From: Hydrogenophaga pseudoflava
GTDB lineage: Bacteria > Pseudomonadota > Gammaproteobacteria > Burkholderiales > Burkholderiaceae_C
Assembly: GCF_031020795.1 (NCBI RefSeq)
Contig: NZ_JAVHJP010000008.1
Coordinates: forward strand, 1-64,000
Reading direction: 5' to 3'
DNA: 64,000 bases
Both the position numbers and the translations under genes were made by a program. Every line of letters begins with the position of its first letter. The stretch's first letter is position 1. This document shows, in pieces, positions 45,748-56,932 of this stretch. Below the pieces are notes generated by a model that had not been told where the DNA came from, did not search any database, and worked only from the letters and a program-made list of their open reading frames with translations.

Positions 45748-47682
45748 GTGTTTCGAATGCTTGCCCAGCTGCGGCTGGCCCAGAAGTTTCTGGTTCTGGG
45801 CGGAATCGCCCTGCTGATGATGGCCCTGCCCGCCACCGTGGCGGTGCGCGACGGTCTGGATGTCTGGCGCGCGGCGCGCAGCGAGGCGGTGGGCATCGAG
45901 CCGGCCGGCCACATCCTCAAGCTGGTGCAGCTGACGCAGCAGCACCGCGGTCTGTCGGCCAACCTGCTCGGTGGCAACGAGGCGCTCAAGGGCGACCGCG
46001 AGGCGCGCCAGGCGGCGGTGGACCAACTGCTGCCGCAGGCCGGCCAGAGTCTGGACGGGTTGGGGGCATCGGCGCTGCAGGCCGAGCTCGTGGTCATCGG
46101 CCAGGAATGGTCGGCCCTGGCCCGTGCCGTGTCCGAACGCAGCATCAACGGCCCGCAGAGCTTCGCCCGCCACACCGCGCTCATCGAACGCCAGCTCAAC
46201 CTGCTGGAAGGTGTGGCCGAGGCCTCGGGCATGAGCCTGGACCCGCACGCCCACAGCTACTTCCTGATCCAGTCGGTGCTGGTGCACCTGCCACGCCTGA
46301 CCGAAACCCTGGGTCAGACGCGGGCCCAGGGCTCGCTCACGCTGGCGCGGGGCGAGGTGGGTATGGCACAGCGCGCCCAGCTGGCGGCGCTGGCGGACCT
46401 GTCGCGCCTGCACCTGCGGCAGGCCCGCCGCAGCCTGGACAAGGCCATGGCTTCTGACAGGGGCTATGAACAGCGCCTGGGTGGCACCGCCGGCCAGGCC
46501 TGGGGCCAGGCGGAGGCCGCCTTTGCCCTGACCGACCAGGCCATCATCAAGGCCGAGCAACCCAGCATGCCGGCCAGTGAGTTCTTCGCCACCACCACCC
46601 GCCAGATCGACGCCCAGTTCGCCCTGATCACCGCGGCCTTTGACGAACTGTCGACCACCCTGCGCGAGCGCGAAAGCGCCATGGCCCGGGGTCTTCTGAG
46701 CATGCTGGGCGGTCTGGCGCTGCTGGCCCTGGCGGGCGCCGCCCTCATGTGGACCATCTCCCGCAGCACCACCTCGGCCATCGCACGGGCGGTGAAGGTG
46801 GCGCAGACCGTGGCCGGCGGCGACCTGACGTCCCGCATCGAGGTGCAGGGCCGCGACGAGACGGCCCAGTTGCTGGCCGCGCTCAGGGACATGAACGACG
46901 GGCTGGCGCAGGTGGTGTCTGAAGTGCGGCAGGGCAGCGACCACATCGCCACCGGCAGCAGCCAGATCGCCACCGGCAACGCCGACCTCTCGCAGCGCAC
47001 CGAAGAGCAGGCCAGCAACCTGCAGCAGACCGCGGCCAGCATGGAGCAACTGACCAGCACCGTGCAGCACAACGCCGCGACCGCGCGCCAGGCCAGCGAC
47101 ATCGTGCGCGGCGCGACCGAGGCCGCGCGCGAGGGCGGCGAGACGGTGGGCCAGGTGGTGACCACCATGGAGGCCATCAACCAGAGCAGCCGCAAGATCC
47201 ACGACATCATCGGCGTGATCGACGGCATCGCCTTCCAGACCAACATCCTGGCGCTCAACGCGGCGGTGGAAGCCGCGCGTGCCGGCGAGCAGGGCCGGGG
47301 CTTTGCCGTGGTGGCGGCCGAGGTGCGCAGTCTGGCGCAGCGCAGCGCGGGTGCGGCCAGGGAAATCAAGCAGCTCATCGGCGAGAGCGTGGACCGGGTG
47401 GAGAGCGGCACCGCGCTGGTGGCCGAGGCCGGCGCCAGTGTGGGCCGCATCGTGGACCAGGTGGCGCAGGTCAACCGCCTGATCGAGACCATCGCCACGG
47501 CCAGCGCCGAGCAGTCCGAGGGCATCGCCCAGGTGGGCAATGCGGTGGCGCAGCTGGACCAGGTGACCCAGCAGAACGCGGCCCTGGTGGAGGAGAGCGC
47601 GGCGGCGGCCGACAGCCTGCAGAACCAGGCACAGCGCATGGCCCAGCTGGTCGGGCGGTTTCGCCTTCCTTCGGGCGTCTGA
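45748..47682 (+). CDS. Methyl-accepting chemotaxis protein 2, NIT-like sensor
   Basis: 644 residues from the GTG at 45748, which has AGGGAG at good spacing; a GTG six bases upstream is also possible. TM1 (about 14-34) and TM2 (about 315-335) flank an extended, about 280-residue helical sensor beginning '[18 protein letters not shown]', reminiscent of NIT nitrate/nitrite-type sensors, though I am unsure. HAMP, methylation helices and the tip '[20 protein letters not shown]' are intact. It lacks the WESF tail. Terminators flank it on both sides, so it may be a separate transcription unit. Confidence 0.9.
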   Translation: MFRMLAQLRLAQKFLVLGGIALLMMALPATVAVRDGLDVWRAARSEAVGIEPAGHILKLVQLTQQHRGLSANLLGGNEALKGDREARQAAVDQLLPQAGQSLDGLGASALQAELVVIGQEWSALARAVSERSINGPQSFARHTALIERQLNLLEGVAEASGMSLDPHAHSYFLIQSVLVHLPRLTETLGQTRAQGSLTLARGEVGMAQRAQLAALADLSRLHLRQARRSLDKAMASDRGYEQRLGGTAGQAWGQAEAAFALTDQAIIKAEQPSMPASEFFATTTRQIDAQFALITAAFDELSTTLRERESAMARGLLSMLGGLALLALAGAALMWTISRSTTSAIARAVKVAQTVAGGDLTSRIEVQGRDETAQLLAALRDMNDGLAQVVSEVRQGSDHIATGSSQIATGNADLSQRTEEQASNLQQTAASMEQLTSTVQHNAATARQASDIVRGATEAAREGGETVGQVVTTMEAINQSSRKIHDIIGVIDGIAFQTNILALNAAVEAARAGEQGRGFAVVAAEVRSLAQRSAGAAREIKQLIGESVDRVESGTALVAEAGASVGRIVDQVAQVNRLIETIATASAEQSEGIAQVGNAVAQLDQVTQQNAALVEESAAAADSLQNQAQRMAQLVGRFRLPSGV

Positions 47683-47703
47683 GGCACCTGCCCTCCAGCG
47701 GAA

Positions 47704-47727
47704 AAAGGCGGACGAAAGTCCGCCTTT
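47704..47727 (+). terminator. Intrinsic terminator after receptor 2
   Basis: Arms AAAGGCGGAC (47704-47713) and GTCCGCCTTT (47718-47727) with a GAAA tetraloop. It closes the receptor 2 transcript before the second sigma-28-like site. Confidence 0.85.
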
Positions 47728-47775
47728 GTGCGTGTAGCCAAGGGTCTGCCCTGACTTTGTGGCCTTTTTCCGGAC

Positions 47776-47802
47776 TTCAGGAAGGGGCTGTCCGGCCGAT
47801 AG
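47776..47802 (+). promoter_or_regulatory. Sigma-28 (FliA)-like promoter before cheW copy 2
   Basis: TTCA (47776-47779), 15 bp, then GCCGATAG (47795-47802). The -10 element is the same as at the head of the array; the -35 is weaker. It lies 38 bp before the cheW start and follows a terminator, so it probably drives cheW2 and receptors 3-6. Confidence 0.45.
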
Positions 47803-47839
47803 TCCATGAACCTCCATTCGTGTTTCAAGGACGGCCTTC

Positions 47840-48364
47840 ATGGACATGCACTCTTCCTCCGGCGCTGCCGGCGATGCCCGCCACGTGGCGGGCCAGCAAG
47901 GCGCCCACGCCGAGTACCTCACCTTCCGCCTGGGTGCGGAGGAATACGGGATCGACATCCTGCGGGTGCAGGAGATCCGCTCCTACGAGGAGCCGACGCG
48001 GATTGCGAACGCGCCGCACTTCATCAAGGGGGTGGTGAACCTGCGCGGGGTGATCGTGCCGGTGGTGGACCTGCGCATCAAGCTGGGTTGCGAGAAGGTG
48101 GAATACAACGGGTTCACGGTGGTGATCGTGCTGAACGTGCACGGCCGAGTGGTGGGGGCGGTGGTGGACTCGGTCTCGGACGTGCTGGAGCTGGCGCGCG
48201 AGCTGATCAAGCCGGCGCCGGAGATGAACACCACGATGGACACCAGCTTCATCACCGGGATTGCCAGTGTGGGCGAGCGCATGCTGATCCTGATGGACAT
48301 CGAGGCCCTGATGAGCAGTCCCGACATGGGCCTGATGGACAGCGGTTCGCAGAACCTGCAATAA
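47840..48364 (+). CDS. cheW: CheW coupling protein, copy 2
   Basis: 174 residues. The N-terminal 27 residues ('[20 protein letters not shown]') differ from copy 1. The remaining CheW domain is the same at protein level, because the DNA is nearly identical over 440 bp. It starts a second transcription unit and is followed by receptor 3 after 3 bp. Two identical CheW bodies suggest dosage or array-stoichiometry selection rather than different signalling roles. Confidence 0.95.
   Translation: MDMHSSSGAAGDARHVAGQQGAHAEYLTFRLGAEEYGIDILRVQEIRSYEEPTRIANAPHFIKGVVNLRGVIVPVVDLRIKLGCEKVEYNGFTVVIVLNVHGRVVGAVVDSVSDVLELARELIKPAPEMNTTMDTSFITGIASVGERMLILMDIEALMSSPDMGLMDSGSQNLQ
47921..48360 (+). repeat. Direct repeat, cheW body, copy 2
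   Basis: Partner of 45251-45690 at a constant offset of 2670 bp, with one mismatch noted (48346). Confidence 0.95.
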
Positions 48365-48367
48365 GCC

Positions 48368-50323
48368 ATGAAGACCCCCACCATCAACAACCGCTCGCTG
48401 GCACGGCGCGTCGCGCTGCTGGCCGTCGCCATGCTCTCGGGTGTGCTCGTCACCATCAGCGTCGCCATGAGTCTGGTGGCCGAGGAGCGCTCCCGCGAGC
48501 GCGTCGTGCAGTGGGTGGGCGACAAGACCCAGTCGGTCGCCGATTCGGTGGACGCTTTCGACGCCACCGCGCGCCTGATGACCGACCGCGCCTACCGGCC
48601 GTTCCGGGCGAAGTTCTCCCAGTTCTTCGAGCTCGACGAGGCCAGCGGCCTGATCAAGAGCTGGTCGTTCCGCCTCAACGGCGAAACGGGTGACGTGGAC
48701 GACTTCAACAAGATGACCGGCGGTGTGGCCACCGTGTTCATGCGCAAGGGCGAAGACTTCGAACGGGTGACCACCTCGCTCAAGAAGGAAAACGGCGAGC
48801 GCGCCGTCGGCACCCTGCTGACGCGCGACCACCCGGCCTACCCGCTGATGCTGCAGGGCCAGAACTACACCGGCCGCGCCGTGCTGTTCGGCAAGCCCTA
48901 CATGACGCACTACGAGGCGCTGAAGGACCACACCGGCAAGGTGGTGGGCATCCTGTTCATCGGCTTCGATCTTTCAGACTTCCAGACCGCGCTGCAGAAG
49001 CTGGTGAGCGAGGCCCGCTTCTTCGACCACGGCACCACCGTGATCATCGACCCGCGCAAGAGCGACGCGGAGGCGGTGTTCGTGGTGCACCCGACGGCGG
49101 CGGGCAAGAAGGTCCTGGAGGCCTACCCCTCGGCCGGCCCGCTGCTGGCCAGCCTGCGCGCCACGCCCGAGGCGTTCGTGGCGGACACCACCCCGCTGGT
49201 CTCGGACGAGCTGACCAGCCCCTGGGTGGTCAAACGCCCCACCAAGGCCGGGGGCTGGTGGGTGGTGGCCGAGGTCTCGGACGACGAGGCCATGGCCTCT
49301 CACTGGGCCACCATGTACGCCTTCTGGGGCCTGCTGGCTGCGGCCACCGCGCTGCTGGGCCTGGGCCTGTACTGGCTGGTGCGGCGCAACGTCAGCCGCC
49401 CGCTGGGCGACCTGACCGCCGCGGTCACGGCCGTCGCCCAGGGTGATCTGACCCAGCGCTTCAGCACCGACCGCCGCGATGAAATCGGCCGGCTGGTGCT
49501 GGAGGTGGAAGACATGCGCCAGCGCTTTGTCGCCATGCTGGGCGACCTGCGCACGGCCAGCGACAGCATCGGGACGGCGAGCGCGGAGATTGCGTCGGGC
49601 AACCACGACCTCTCCAGCCGCACCGAACAGGCGGCCTCGAACCTGCAGCAGACGGCGGCCTCGATGGAGCAGCTGACCAGCACGGTCAGGAACAGCGCCG
49701 ATGCGGCGCGCCAGGCCAACCAGCTGGCCGCCAGCGCCTCGGAGATCGCGGTGCGCGGCGGACAGGTGGTGGACCAGGTGGTGCACACCATGCAGGAGAT
49801 CCACCACAGCAGCCAGAAGATCAACGACATCATCGGCGTGATCGACGGCATCGCCTTCCAGACCAACATCCTGGCGCTGAACGCGGCGGTGGAGGCGGCG
49901 CGCGCGGGCGAGCAGGGCCGTGGTTTTGCGGTGGTGGCGGCCGAGGTGCGCAGCCTGGCGCAGCGCAGCGCGGAGGCGGCGCGCGAGATCAAGGGGCTGA
50001 TCGGCACCAGCGTGGACAAGGTGGAGACGGGCAGCCGCCTGGTGGGCGATGCGGGCCAGACGATGGGCGAAGTGGTGGCCAGTGTGCAGCGGGTGACGGA
50101 CATCATCGGTGAGATCAGTGCGGCGGCGGGCGAGCAGAGCGACGGCATCGGCCAGGTGAACGTGGCGGTGACGCAGCTGGACCAGATGACGCAGCAGAAC
50201 GCGGCGCTGGTCGAAGAGAGTGCGGCCGCGGCCCAGAGCCTCAAGGACCAGGCCGCCCGCCTGGCCCAGGTCGTCGCCACCTTCAAGGTGGACACATCGG
50301 CGGCCGCCGGTGCCGCCCGCTGA
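48368..50323 (+). CDS. Methyl-accepting chemotaxis protein 3, Cache_3-Cache_2-type sensor
   Basis: 651 residues. TM1 (about 15-37) and TM2 (about 318-340) flank a large periplasmic domain (about 40-310) with '[20 protein letters not shown]', '[18 protein letters not shown]' and '[17 protein letters not shown]'-like strands typical of the Cache_3-Cache_2 fusion that binds small organic acids. HAMP and a full signalling domain follow. The DNA from 49555 to 50289 is identical to receptor 4. It ends without a WESF tail. Confidence 0.93.
   Translation: MKTPTINNRSLARRVALLAVAMLSGVLVTISVAMSLVAEERSRERVVQWVGDKTQSVADSVDAFDATARLMTDRAYRPFRAKFSQFFELDEASGLIKSWSFRLNGETGDVDDFNKMTGGVATVFMRKGEDFERVTTSLKKENGERAVGTLLTRDHPAYPLMLQGQNYTGRAVLFGKPYMTHYEALKDHTGKVVGILFIGFDLSDFQTALQKLVSEARFFDHGTTVIIDPRKSDAEAVFVVHPTAAGKKVLEAYPSAGPLLASLRATPEAFVADTTPLVSDELTSPWVVKRPTKAGGWWVVAEVSDDEAMASHWATMYAFWGLLAAATALLGLGLYWLVRRNVSRPLGDLTAAVTAVAQGDLTQRFSTDRRDEIGRLVLEVEDMRQRFVAMLGDLRTASDSIGTASAEIASGNHDLSSRTEQAASNLQQTAASMEQLTSTVRNSADAARQANQLAASASEIAVRGGQVVDQVVHTMQEIHHSSQKINDIIGVIDGIAFQTNILALNAAVEAARAGEQGRGFAVVAAEVRSLAQRSAEAAREIKGLIGTSVDKVETGSRLVGDAGQTMGEVVASVQRVTDIIGEISAAAGEQSDGIGQVNVAVTQLDQMTQQNAALVEESAAAAQSLKDQAARLAQVVATFKVDTSAAAGAAR
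49555..50289 (+). repeat. Direct repeat, chemoreceptor signalling module, copy A
   Basis: 735 bp encoding the adaptation helices and signalling tip. By eye it is identical base for base to 51161-51895 (offset 1606 bp), while sequence on either side is unrelated. Confidence 0.93.
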
Positions 50324-50357
50324 GTTTTCGTTCAGAAAAACAACCACGGAGTTCAAC

Positions 50358-52148
50358 ATGGGACTGAGCAACCTCAAGATCGGTCAGCGGCTGGGCATGG
50401 GCTTCGGCGCGGTGCTGGTGCTGCTGGGCGTGATGACGGCCGGCGCGTTCTACAGCCTCAGCGCGGCGCAGAAGGACCAGGTCCGCCTGGTGGAGATGGA
50501 GCGCCGCGCGATGATGGTGGACGAATGGGTGGCCAGCACCCAGCTGAACATCACCCGTGTGATGGCGCTGGCCAAGTCGGGCAACCACCCCGAGGTGGAC
50601 GCCTACTTCAAGCCGCTGATCGCGCAGACCACCGAGCGGATCAACACCTTGCAGAAGGACCTGGAGGCTTCGATCGAAGCACCCGAGGCCAAGGCCATGC
50701 TGGCCGACATCGCGACCCGGCGCAAGGAGTACATCGAGGTGCGCAAAGGCTTCTTCGACACGCTCAAGGGCGGTGATGCCGCCGCGGCCGCCGGGCAGCT
50801 GGAAGGGGCCCTGTTGCCGGCGGCGCAGCGCTACCTGGGCGCCATGCAGGGGCTTCAGAGCTACGAACACGGCCTGGTGGTCGAGGCCATCAAACGGGCC
50901 GAGACCAATGTGCAGCTGGAACTGCAGGTGCTGGGTGCGCTGGCCGTGCTGGCTGCCGTGACCTGCCTGGGCGTGGCCTGGCGCGTGACACGGTCCATCG
51001 TGGCGCCGCTGCGAGAGGCGGTGCAGGCGGCGGGTCGGGTGGCCGAGGGCGACCTGACCTACAGCGTGGGTTCGCGCCGTCGCGACGAGCTGGGCGATCT
51101 GCTCAACTCGCTCGCAGCGATGAAGGACGCCCTGCTCAAGACGGTGCAGCAGGTGCGCCAGGCCAGCGACAGCATCGGGACGGCGAGCGCGGAGATTGCG
51201 TCGGGCAACCACGACCTCTCCAGCCGCACCGAACAGGCGGCCTCGAACCTGCAGCAGACGGCGGCCTCGATGGAGCAGCTGACCAGCACGGTCAGGAACA
51301 GCGCCGATGCGGCGCGCCAGGCCAACCAGCTGGCCGCCAGCGCCTCGGAGATCGCGGTGCGCGGCGGACAGGTGGTGGACCAGGTGGTGCACACCATGCA
51401 GGAGATCCACCACAGCAGCCAGAAGATCAACGACATCATCGGCGTGATCGACGGCATCGCCTTCCAGACCAACATCCTGGCGCTGAACGCGGCGGTGGAG
51501 GCGGCGCGCGCGGGCGAGCAGGGCCGTGGTTTTGCGGTGGTGGCGGCCGAGGTGCGCAGCCTGGCGCAGCGCAGCGCGGAGGCGGCGCGCGAGATCAAGG
51601 GGCTGATCGGCACCAGCGTGGACAAGGTGGAGACGGGCAGCCGCCTGGTGGGCGATGCGGGCCAGACGATGGGCGAAGTGGTGGCCAGTGTGCAGCGGGT
51701 GACGGACATCATCGGTGAGATCAGTGCGGCGGCGGGCGAGCAGAGCGACGGCATCGGCCAGGTGAACGTGGCGGTGACGCAGCTGGACCAGATGACGCAG
51801 CAGAACGCGGCGCTGGTCGAAGAGAGTGCGGCCGCGGCCCAGAGCCTCAAGGACCAGGCCGCCCGCCTGGCCCAGGTCGTCGCCACCTTCAAGGTCGACG
51901 GCGCAGTGCGCGCCCCGGCCACGCCCACACCGCCCGTGGTCCGTGCGGCCGCCACGCCAGTGGCCCGGGCGCCGGCCCCGGCGCCGGTCAAGGCTGCGGC
52001 AACCAAGCCAGCGACGACCAACCGGGTGGTGCGCGAACCGGCGTCCAGGGCTCCGGCCGCCACGCCTGCGCCCGCGACGTTCTCACCCTCGGCTCCGGCC
52101 CGGGTGGTGGCCAGCGCCAGCGCCGAGGGCGACTGGGAAAGTTTCTGA
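50358..52148 (+). CDS. Methyl-accepting chemotaxis protein 4, 4HB-type sensor, WESF tail
   Basis: 596 residues from the ATG at 50358; the frame is open upstream across the end of receptor 3 without conservation. TM1 (about 13-33) and TM2 (about 195-217) flank a four-helix-bundle sensor. The signalling module is the 735-bp block shared with receptor 3. A long Pro/Ala/Val-rich linker (about 515-590) ends in 'EGDWESF', a CheR-binding pentapeptide-like tail. It may tether the adaptation enzymes for tail-less neighbours such as receptor 3. Confidence 0.93.
   Translation: MGLSNLKIGQRLGMGFGAVLVLLGVMTAGAFYSLSAAQKDQVRLVEMERRAMMVDEWVASTQLNITRVMALAKSGNHPEVDAYFKPLIAQTTERINTLQKDLEASIEAPEAKAMLADIATRRKEYIEVRKGFFDTLKGGDAAAAAGQLEGALLPAAQRYLGAMQGLQSYEHGLVVEAIKRAETNVQLELQVLGALAVLAAVTCLGVAWRVTRSIVAPLREAVQAAGRVAEGDLTYSVGSRRRDELGDLLNSLAAMKDALLKTVQQVRQASDSIGTASAEIASGNHDLSSRTEQAASNLQQTAASMEQLTSTVRNSADAARQANQLAASASEIAVRGGQVVDQVVHTMQEIHHSSQKINDIIGVIDGIAFQTNILALNAAVEAARAGEQGRGFAVVAAEVRSLAQRSAEAAREIKGLIGTSVDKVETGSRLVGDAGQTMGEVVASVQRVTDIIGEISAAAGEQSDGIGQVNVAVTQLDQMTQQNAALVEESAAAAQSLKDQAARLAQVVATFKVDGAVRAPATPTPPVVRAAATPVARAPAPAPVKAAATKPATTNRVVREPASRAPAATPAPATFSPSAPARVVASASAEGDWESF
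51161..51895 (+). repeat. Direct repeat, chemoreceptor signalling module, copy B
   Basis: Partner of 49555-50289, 735 bp with no difference seen. Confidence 0.93.
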
Positions 52149-52181
52149 AGTCATTTCCAACCATTACCGGCGAGTCTCATC

Positions 52182-53750
52182 ATGTGGATCCGGTCTTTCA
52201 TGCGTCACTTTTCCATCCGTTTCAGAATGATCGGCGCCATCGGCGTTGTGCTGGCCCTGCTGTTCATGGTGGGCAGCGCGGGCCTCTGGGGCATGCAGCG
52301 TCTGCAGACCCTGAGCCAGCAGTTCGTGGACCACGCGTTCCAGGAAACTGTCGAACTCTCCCAGTTGCGTCTGGCCATGGCGGACCTCAGCCGCCATGAG
52401 AAAGACATGGTGATCCAGTACGAGTCGCCCGAGCAGCTGTCCCTGGCCTACATGAAGTGGGAGAAGACCCGCAACGAGATCGGCAAGCTGATGGAGGCCC
52501 TGCAGCAGGGGGAGGCCGACGAGGACAACCTCGTGCTGCAGCAGATGAGCGCCAAGCTCAAGGACTATTCGGCGGCGGTCGAGCCCACGGTGGCCAACAT
52601 CAAGGCCGGCGGCTACGACAGCGCCACCGTGGCCAACCGCATGCTGGCCCGGGCCCATGACCGCTACGCCGAACTGCTGGCCGACATGAAGAAGATCGAA
52701 ACCATCATCGCGGCCGAAGCGGCGGCGGTGCAGGCCGAAGAGGCCGCCGCCTCGCAGCAGACCATGCTGCTGTTCGGCATCGCGGTGGCGGTGGCCGTGC
52801 TGGTGGTGGTGCCCACCACGCTGGCCAACATGCAGAGCATCTGCCGCCCGCTTGACGAGGCGCAGCGGCTGGCTGTGGCCATCACGCGTGGCGACCTGAC
52901 CCAGCCGGTGGCGGTGCAGGGCAAGGACGAGCTCACCAAGCTGATGGCGGCTCTGGGCGAGATGCAGGCCTCGCTCTCGCGCATCGTCAGCGAGGTGCGC
53001 CAGACCACCGACAGCATCAGTGTGGCCAGCGCCGAGATCGCTTCGGGCAACCAGGACCTGTCCGGCCGCACCGAGCAGGCCGCCTCCAGCCTGCAGCAGA
53101 CCGCCAGCAGCATCGACCAGATCAACGGCACGGTGCAGCAGGGCGCCGAGTCGGCGCGCCAGGCCAGCGAGATGGCCCAGGCCAATGCCGCGGTGGCGGC
53201 GCGCGGCGGCGAGGTGGTGAGCGAGGTGGTCGCGACCATGCAGGAGATCAACCACCGCAGCCACAAGATCAGCGACATCATCGGCGTGATCGACGGCATC
53301 GCCTTCCAGACCAACATCCTGGCGCTGAACGCTGCGGTGGAAGCCGCGCGGGCGGGCGAGCAGGGCCGCGGCTTCGCCGTGGTGGCCGGCGAGGTGCGCA
53401 GCCTGGCGCAGCGCAGCGCCGAGGCGGCACGCGAGATCAAGAGCCTGATCGGTGCCAGCGTCGAAAAGGTCGAGGCCGGCACGCGCCAGGTGGCCGAGGC
53501 CGGCGCCACCATCGGCGAGATCGTGGCGAACGCGCAGAAGATCTCCGATCTGGTCGGCCACATCACGGCCGCCGCCAACGAGCAGAGCCAGGGCATCGGC
53601 CAGGTCAACGGCGCGGTGGGACAGCTGGACCAGATGACGCAGCAGAACGCGGCGCTGGTGGAAGAGAGTGCCGCCGCGGCCCAGAGCCTGCAGGACCAGG
53701 CACAGAAGCTCGCCGGCGTGGTGGCGACGTTCCGGCTGAGCACCGGCTGA
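52182..53750 (+). CDS. Methyl-accepting chemotaxis protein 5, 4HB-like sensor
   Basis: 522 residues. TM1 (about 15-37) and TM2 (about 195-217) enclose an all-helical periplasmic domain ('[20 protein letters not shown]') like the 4HB_MCP or related helical-bundle sensors. HAMP, adaptation helices and the tip '[20 protein letters not shown]' are present. The signalling module is similar to its neighbours but clearly diverged at DNA level. There is no C-terminal tether. It follows receptor 4 by 33 bp. Confidence 0.93.
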   Translation: MWIRSFMRHFSIRFRMIGAIGVVLALLFMVGSAGLWGMQRLQTLSQQFVDHAFQETVELSQLRLAMADLSRHEKDMVIQYESPEQLSLAYMKWEKTRNEIGKLMEALQQGEADEDNLVLQQMSAKLKDYSAAVEPTVANIKAGGYDSATVANRMLARAHDRYAELLADMKKIETIIAAEAAAVQAEEAAASQQTMLLFGIAVAVAVLVVVPTTLANMQSICRPLDEAQRLAVAITRGDLTQPVAVQGKDELTKLMAALGEMQASLSRIVSEVRQTTDSISVASAEIASGNQDLSGRTEQAASSLQQTASSIDQINGTVQQGAESARQASEMAQANAAVAARGGEVVSEVVATMQEINHRSHKISDIIGVIDGIAFQTNILALNAAVEAARAGEQGRGFAVVAGEVRSLAQRSAEAAREIKSLIGASVEKVEAGTRQVAEAGATIGEIVANAQKISDLVGHITAAANEQSQGIGQVNGAVGQLDQMTQQNAALVEESAAAAQSLQDQAQKLAGVVATFRLSTG

Positions 53751-53765
53751 CCAGGGGAGCACGAG

Positions 53766-55328
53766 ATGTTGAAGCAGATGAGTCTTCGGGGCCGCATCGT
53801 GCTGCTGGTGGTGGTGGCCGTGCTGGGCATCGCGATCATGGGCGCACTGTCCGTGGCGCAGGCCAAGCGGCAGCTCACCGAAGCCCGCCACGGCCAACTG
53901 GTGACGGCGGTCGAATCGGCGCATTCCATCGTCGAGGGCTTCCAGGCCCTGGAGAAGTCCGGCAAGCTCGGCACCGACGCCGCGCAGGCGGCGGCCAAGG
54001 CCGCGGTCGCCCATGCGCGCTATGGCAAGGGCGGCAAGGAGTACCTCTACATCTGGTCGCTCGACGGCGTCGGCGTGATGCATCCGATCAAGCCCGAGTG
54101 GCAGGGCCAGAACATGCTTGGCAAGGTCAAGGACGGCGGGGGCACCGACGTCATCGCTGCCCTGGTCGACGGCATGCGCCAGAGCCCCGACGGCCGGGCC
54201 TTCGTGCAGACCAACTTCCCGCGCCCGGGCGAGACCAGGCCGGTGCCCAAGCTGCAGTACATCATGAAGGTCGACGGCTGGAACTGGATGGTGGGCTCGG
54301 GCCTGTACACCGACGACCTGGACGCCATGGTGTGGCGCACCCTGCTGGTCAATGGCGCGCTGGCGCTGTCGGGCCTGCTGGTGATCGGCGCCATCGGCTG
54401 GCTGACGTTGCGCAGCGTGATGCGCCAGATCGGCGGCGAGCCGGCGCTGGCGGTGTCGGCCATGCGCTCGGTGGCCGGCGGCGACCTCACCGTCACCCTG
54501 CCCCGCGTGCCCGCGGGCAGCCTGCTCTCGGCGCTGGCGGACATGATCGCCTCGCTGCGCGGCACCGTGGGCCAGGTGCGCCTGGCGACCGACAGCATCG
54601 GCACCGCCAGCAGCGAGATCGCCACCGGCAACCAGGACCTGTCCACCCGCACCGAACACACGGCCAGCAACCTGCAGGAAACCGCGGCCAGCATGGAAGA
54701 GCTGACCGGCACCGTGCGCCAGAGCGCCGAGTCGGCGCGCATGGCCACCCAGCTGGCCGAAGCCGCCGCCGGCACCGCGCGACGCGGCGGCACGGTGGTC
54801 GGCGAGGTGGTGAACACCATGCGCGAGATCAACGACAGCAGCCGCCGGATCAGCGACATCATCGGCGTGATCGACGGCATCGCCTTCCAGACCAACATCC
54901 TGGCGCTGAACGCCGCGGTGGAGGCCGCGCGGGCGGGTGAACAGGGCCGCGGCTTCGCCGTGGTGGCCGGCGAGGTGCGCAGCCTGGCGCAGCGCAGCGC
55001 CGAGGCCGCGAAGGAGATCAAGGGCCTGATCGGCACCAGCGTGGACCGGGTGGACGCGGGCACGAAGCTGGTCAGCGAGGCGGGCCAGACCATGGACGAG
55101 ATCGTGGCCAGCGTGCAGCGGGTGACCGACGTGATCAGCGAGATCGGCGCCGCCACCGGAGAGCAGAGCCAGGGCATCGCCCAGGTGGGCGCGGCGGTGG
55201 CCCAGCTGGACCACATGACGCAGCAGAACGCGGCGCTGGTGGAACAGAGCGCGGCCGCGGCCCAGAGCATGAAGGAACAGGCGCAGCGCCTGGCCGGCGT
55301 GGTCGCCACCTTCCGCCTGTCGGCCTGA
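53766..55328 (+). CDS. Methyl-accepting chemotaxis protein 6, sCache_2-type sensor
   Basis: 520 residues. TM1 (about 10-32) and TM2 (about 192-214) enclose a short single-Cache domain with '[20 protein letters not shown]' and '[13 protein letters not shown]', the sCache_2 signature known for small-molecule (often carboxylate) sensing. HAMP and a complete signalling domain follow, with no tether at the end. It follows receptor 5 by 15 bp and is the last gene of the array. Confidence 0.93.
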   Translation: MLKQMSLRGRIVLLVVVAVLGIAIMGALSVAQAKRQLTEARHGQLVTAVESAHSIVEGFQALEKSGKLGTDAAQAAAKAAVAHARYGKGGKEYLYIWSLDGVGVMHPIKPEWQGQNMLGKVKDGGGTDVIAALVDGMRQSPDGRAFVQTNFPRPGETRPVPKLQYIMKVDGWNWMVGSGLYTDDLDAMVWRTLLVNGALALSGLLVIGAIGWLTLRSVMRQIGGEPALAVSAMRSVAGGDLTVTLPRVPAGSLLSALADMIASLRGTVGQVRLATDSIGTASSEIATGNQDLSTRTEHTASNLQETAASMEELTGTVRQSAESARMATQLAEAAAGTARRGGTVVGEVVNTMREINDSSRRISDIIGVIDGIAFQTNILALNAAVEAARAGEQGRGFAVVAGEVRSLAQRSAEAAKEIKGLIGTSVDRVDAGTKLVSEAGQTMDEIVASVQRVTDVISEIGAATGEQSQGIAQVGAAVAQLDHMTQQNAALVEQSAAAAQSMKEQAQRLAGVVATFRLSA

Positions 55329-55372
55329 GGGTTTCCCCGGCGGGGCAGCGCTGTCCGGCGGTGCGGCCTGCC

Positions 55373-55378
55373 TATACT
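55373..55378 (+). promoter_or_regulatory. -10 box upstream of the M20 peptidase
   Basis: TATACT lies 39 bp before the next start codon in an otherwise GC-rich 88-bp gap. The -35 region (around CTGTCC) is weak. Confidence 0.4.
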
Positions 55379-55416
55379 GGTCCCTTGCTGCGCCGCGCGC
55401 GCCCAGAGGACCGCCC

Positions 55417-56919
55417 ATGAACGCCCGCCTGCCCGCTTCGGCCCTGCCGCTGGAGCCCCAAACCCTTCAATCGCACGTCGACGCCGCCTGGCGCGACACC
55501 ATCGTGCCCGAGCTGCAGCGCTACATCGCGGTGCCGGCCAAATCGCCGATGTTCGACCCCGACTGGGCGGCCCACGGCCTGCTCGAGCGGGTGCTGCAGA
55601 ACGCCGCCGACTGGGTGCGCGCGCAGCAGGTGCCGGGCCTGCAGCTGGAGATCGCGCGTCTGAACGACGCCCAGGGCCGGCCGCGCACGCCGGTGCTGTT
55701 CTTCGAACTGCCGGCCAGTGGCGGCGCCGATGGTTCGCCAGCCCCCGCGTCGGGGCAAACGGTCTTGATGTACGGCCACCTGGACAAGCAGCCCGAGTTC
55801 AACGGCTGGCGCAGCGACCTGGGGCCGTGGACCCCGGTGATCGACGACGGCAAGCTCTACGGTCGTGGTGGCGCCGACGACGGTTACGCCGTCTACGCCA
55901 GCATCGCCGCCATCCAGGCGCTCAAGGCCCAGGGCGTCGCGCATCCGCGCATCGTCGGCCTGATCGAAACCTGCGAAGAAAGCGGCTCGGCCGACCTGCT
56001 GCCCTATGTCGATGCACTGAAGGCGCGCCTGGGCGATGTGGGCCTTGTGATCTGCCTGGACAGCGGCGCCGGCAACTACGACCAGCTGTGGCTGACCACC
56101 AGCCTGCGCGGCATGGCCAGCGGCGTGCTCAAGGTCGAGATCCTCACCGAAGGCATCCACTCGGGCGATGCGTCCGGCCTGGTGCCGTCGAGCTTCCGCA
56201 TCATGCGGCAGGTGCTCGACCGGCTCGAAGACAGCGGCACCGGCCGCCTGCTGCCCGCGAGTTTTCACTGCGAGGTGCCGGCCGAACGTCTGGCGCAGGC
56301 GCGGGCCACGGCCGCCATCCTGGGCGACGAGCTGTTCAAGCGCTTCCCCTGGGCGCACCACGACTGCGGCGGTGCCACCGTGTCCGCCCTGCCCACCACC
56401 ACCGACCCGGTCGAGGCGCTGCTGGCGCGCACCTGGCGGCCCACACTGAGTGTCACGGGCGCCGACGGTTTTCCGGACATCGCCAACGCCGGCAACGTGC
56501 TGCGGCCCTACACCGCCTTCAAGCTCAGCCTGCGTCTGCCGCCGCTGGTCGAGGCGGCGCCCGCTGTTCAGCAGCTCAAGGCCCTGCTCGAAGACAACGC
56601 GCCTTACCAGGCCAAGGTGACGTTCGAGGGCCTGAGTTCGGCCACCGGCTGGAATGCGCCGGCCACCACGCCCTGGTTCGAGCAGGCGCTGCAGGACGCC
56701 TCGCAGGCGCACTACGGCGCGGCCTGCGCCACCATCGGCCAGGGCGGCACCATCCCGCTGATGAACATGCTCAGCCAGGGCTTTCCCACCGCGCAGATGA
56801 TGGTCTGCGGCGTGCTGGGCCCGCGCAGCAATGCGCACGGCCCCAACGAGTTCCTGCACCTGGACTATGCGCGCCGCCTGACGGCCTCGGTGGCCCAGGT
56901 CATCGCCCGCATGCCCTGA
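55417..56919 (+). CDS. M20-family metallopeptidase (dipeptidase-like)
   Basis: 500 residues, cytosolic. Zinc and catalytic residues are visible in 'MYGHLDKQPEF' (His/Asp), 'GRGGADDGYAVY' (bridging Asp), 'ETCEESGSADL' (Glu-Glu) and the late 'GPNEFLHLDY'. The insertion of a dimerisation domain (about 225-385) gives the usual M20 plan. It most resembles carnosinase/CNDP-like dipeptidases. The substrate is not determinable. It is followed 13 bp later by an alpha/beta hydrolase, so the pair is probably co-transcribed. Confidence 0.9.
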   Translation: MNARLPASALPLEPQTLQSHVDAAWRDTIVPELQRYIAVPAKSPMFDPDWAAHGLLERVLQNAADWVRAQQVPGLQLEIARLNDAQGRPRTPVLFFELPASGGADGSPAPASGQTVLMYGHLDKQPEFNGWRSDLGPWTPVIDDGKLYGRGGADDGYAVYASIAAIQALKAQGVAHPRIVGLIETCEESGSADLLPYVDALKARLGDVGLVICLDSGAGNYDQLWLTTSLRGMASGVLKVEILTEGIHSGDASGLVPSSFRIMRQVLDRLEDSGTGRLLPASFHCEVPAERLAQARATAAILGDELFKRFPWAHHDCGGATVSALPTTTDPVEALLARTWRPTLSVTGADGFPDIANAGNVLRPYTAFKLSLRLPPLVEAAPAVQQLKALLEDNAPYQAKVTFEGLSSATGWNAPATTPWFEQALQDASQAHYGAACATIGQGGTIPLMNMLSQGFPTAQMMVCGVLGPRSNAHGPNEFLHLDYARRLTASVAQVIARMP

Positions 56920-56932
56920 CCGCGCACCGCCC

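Noticed and set aside
52164-55418. Minus-strand open frame of 1084 codons opposite receptors 5 and 6
   Set aside because: His/Ala/Gly-rich shadow of the receptor genes; the pattern repeats wherever the receptor modules repeat.
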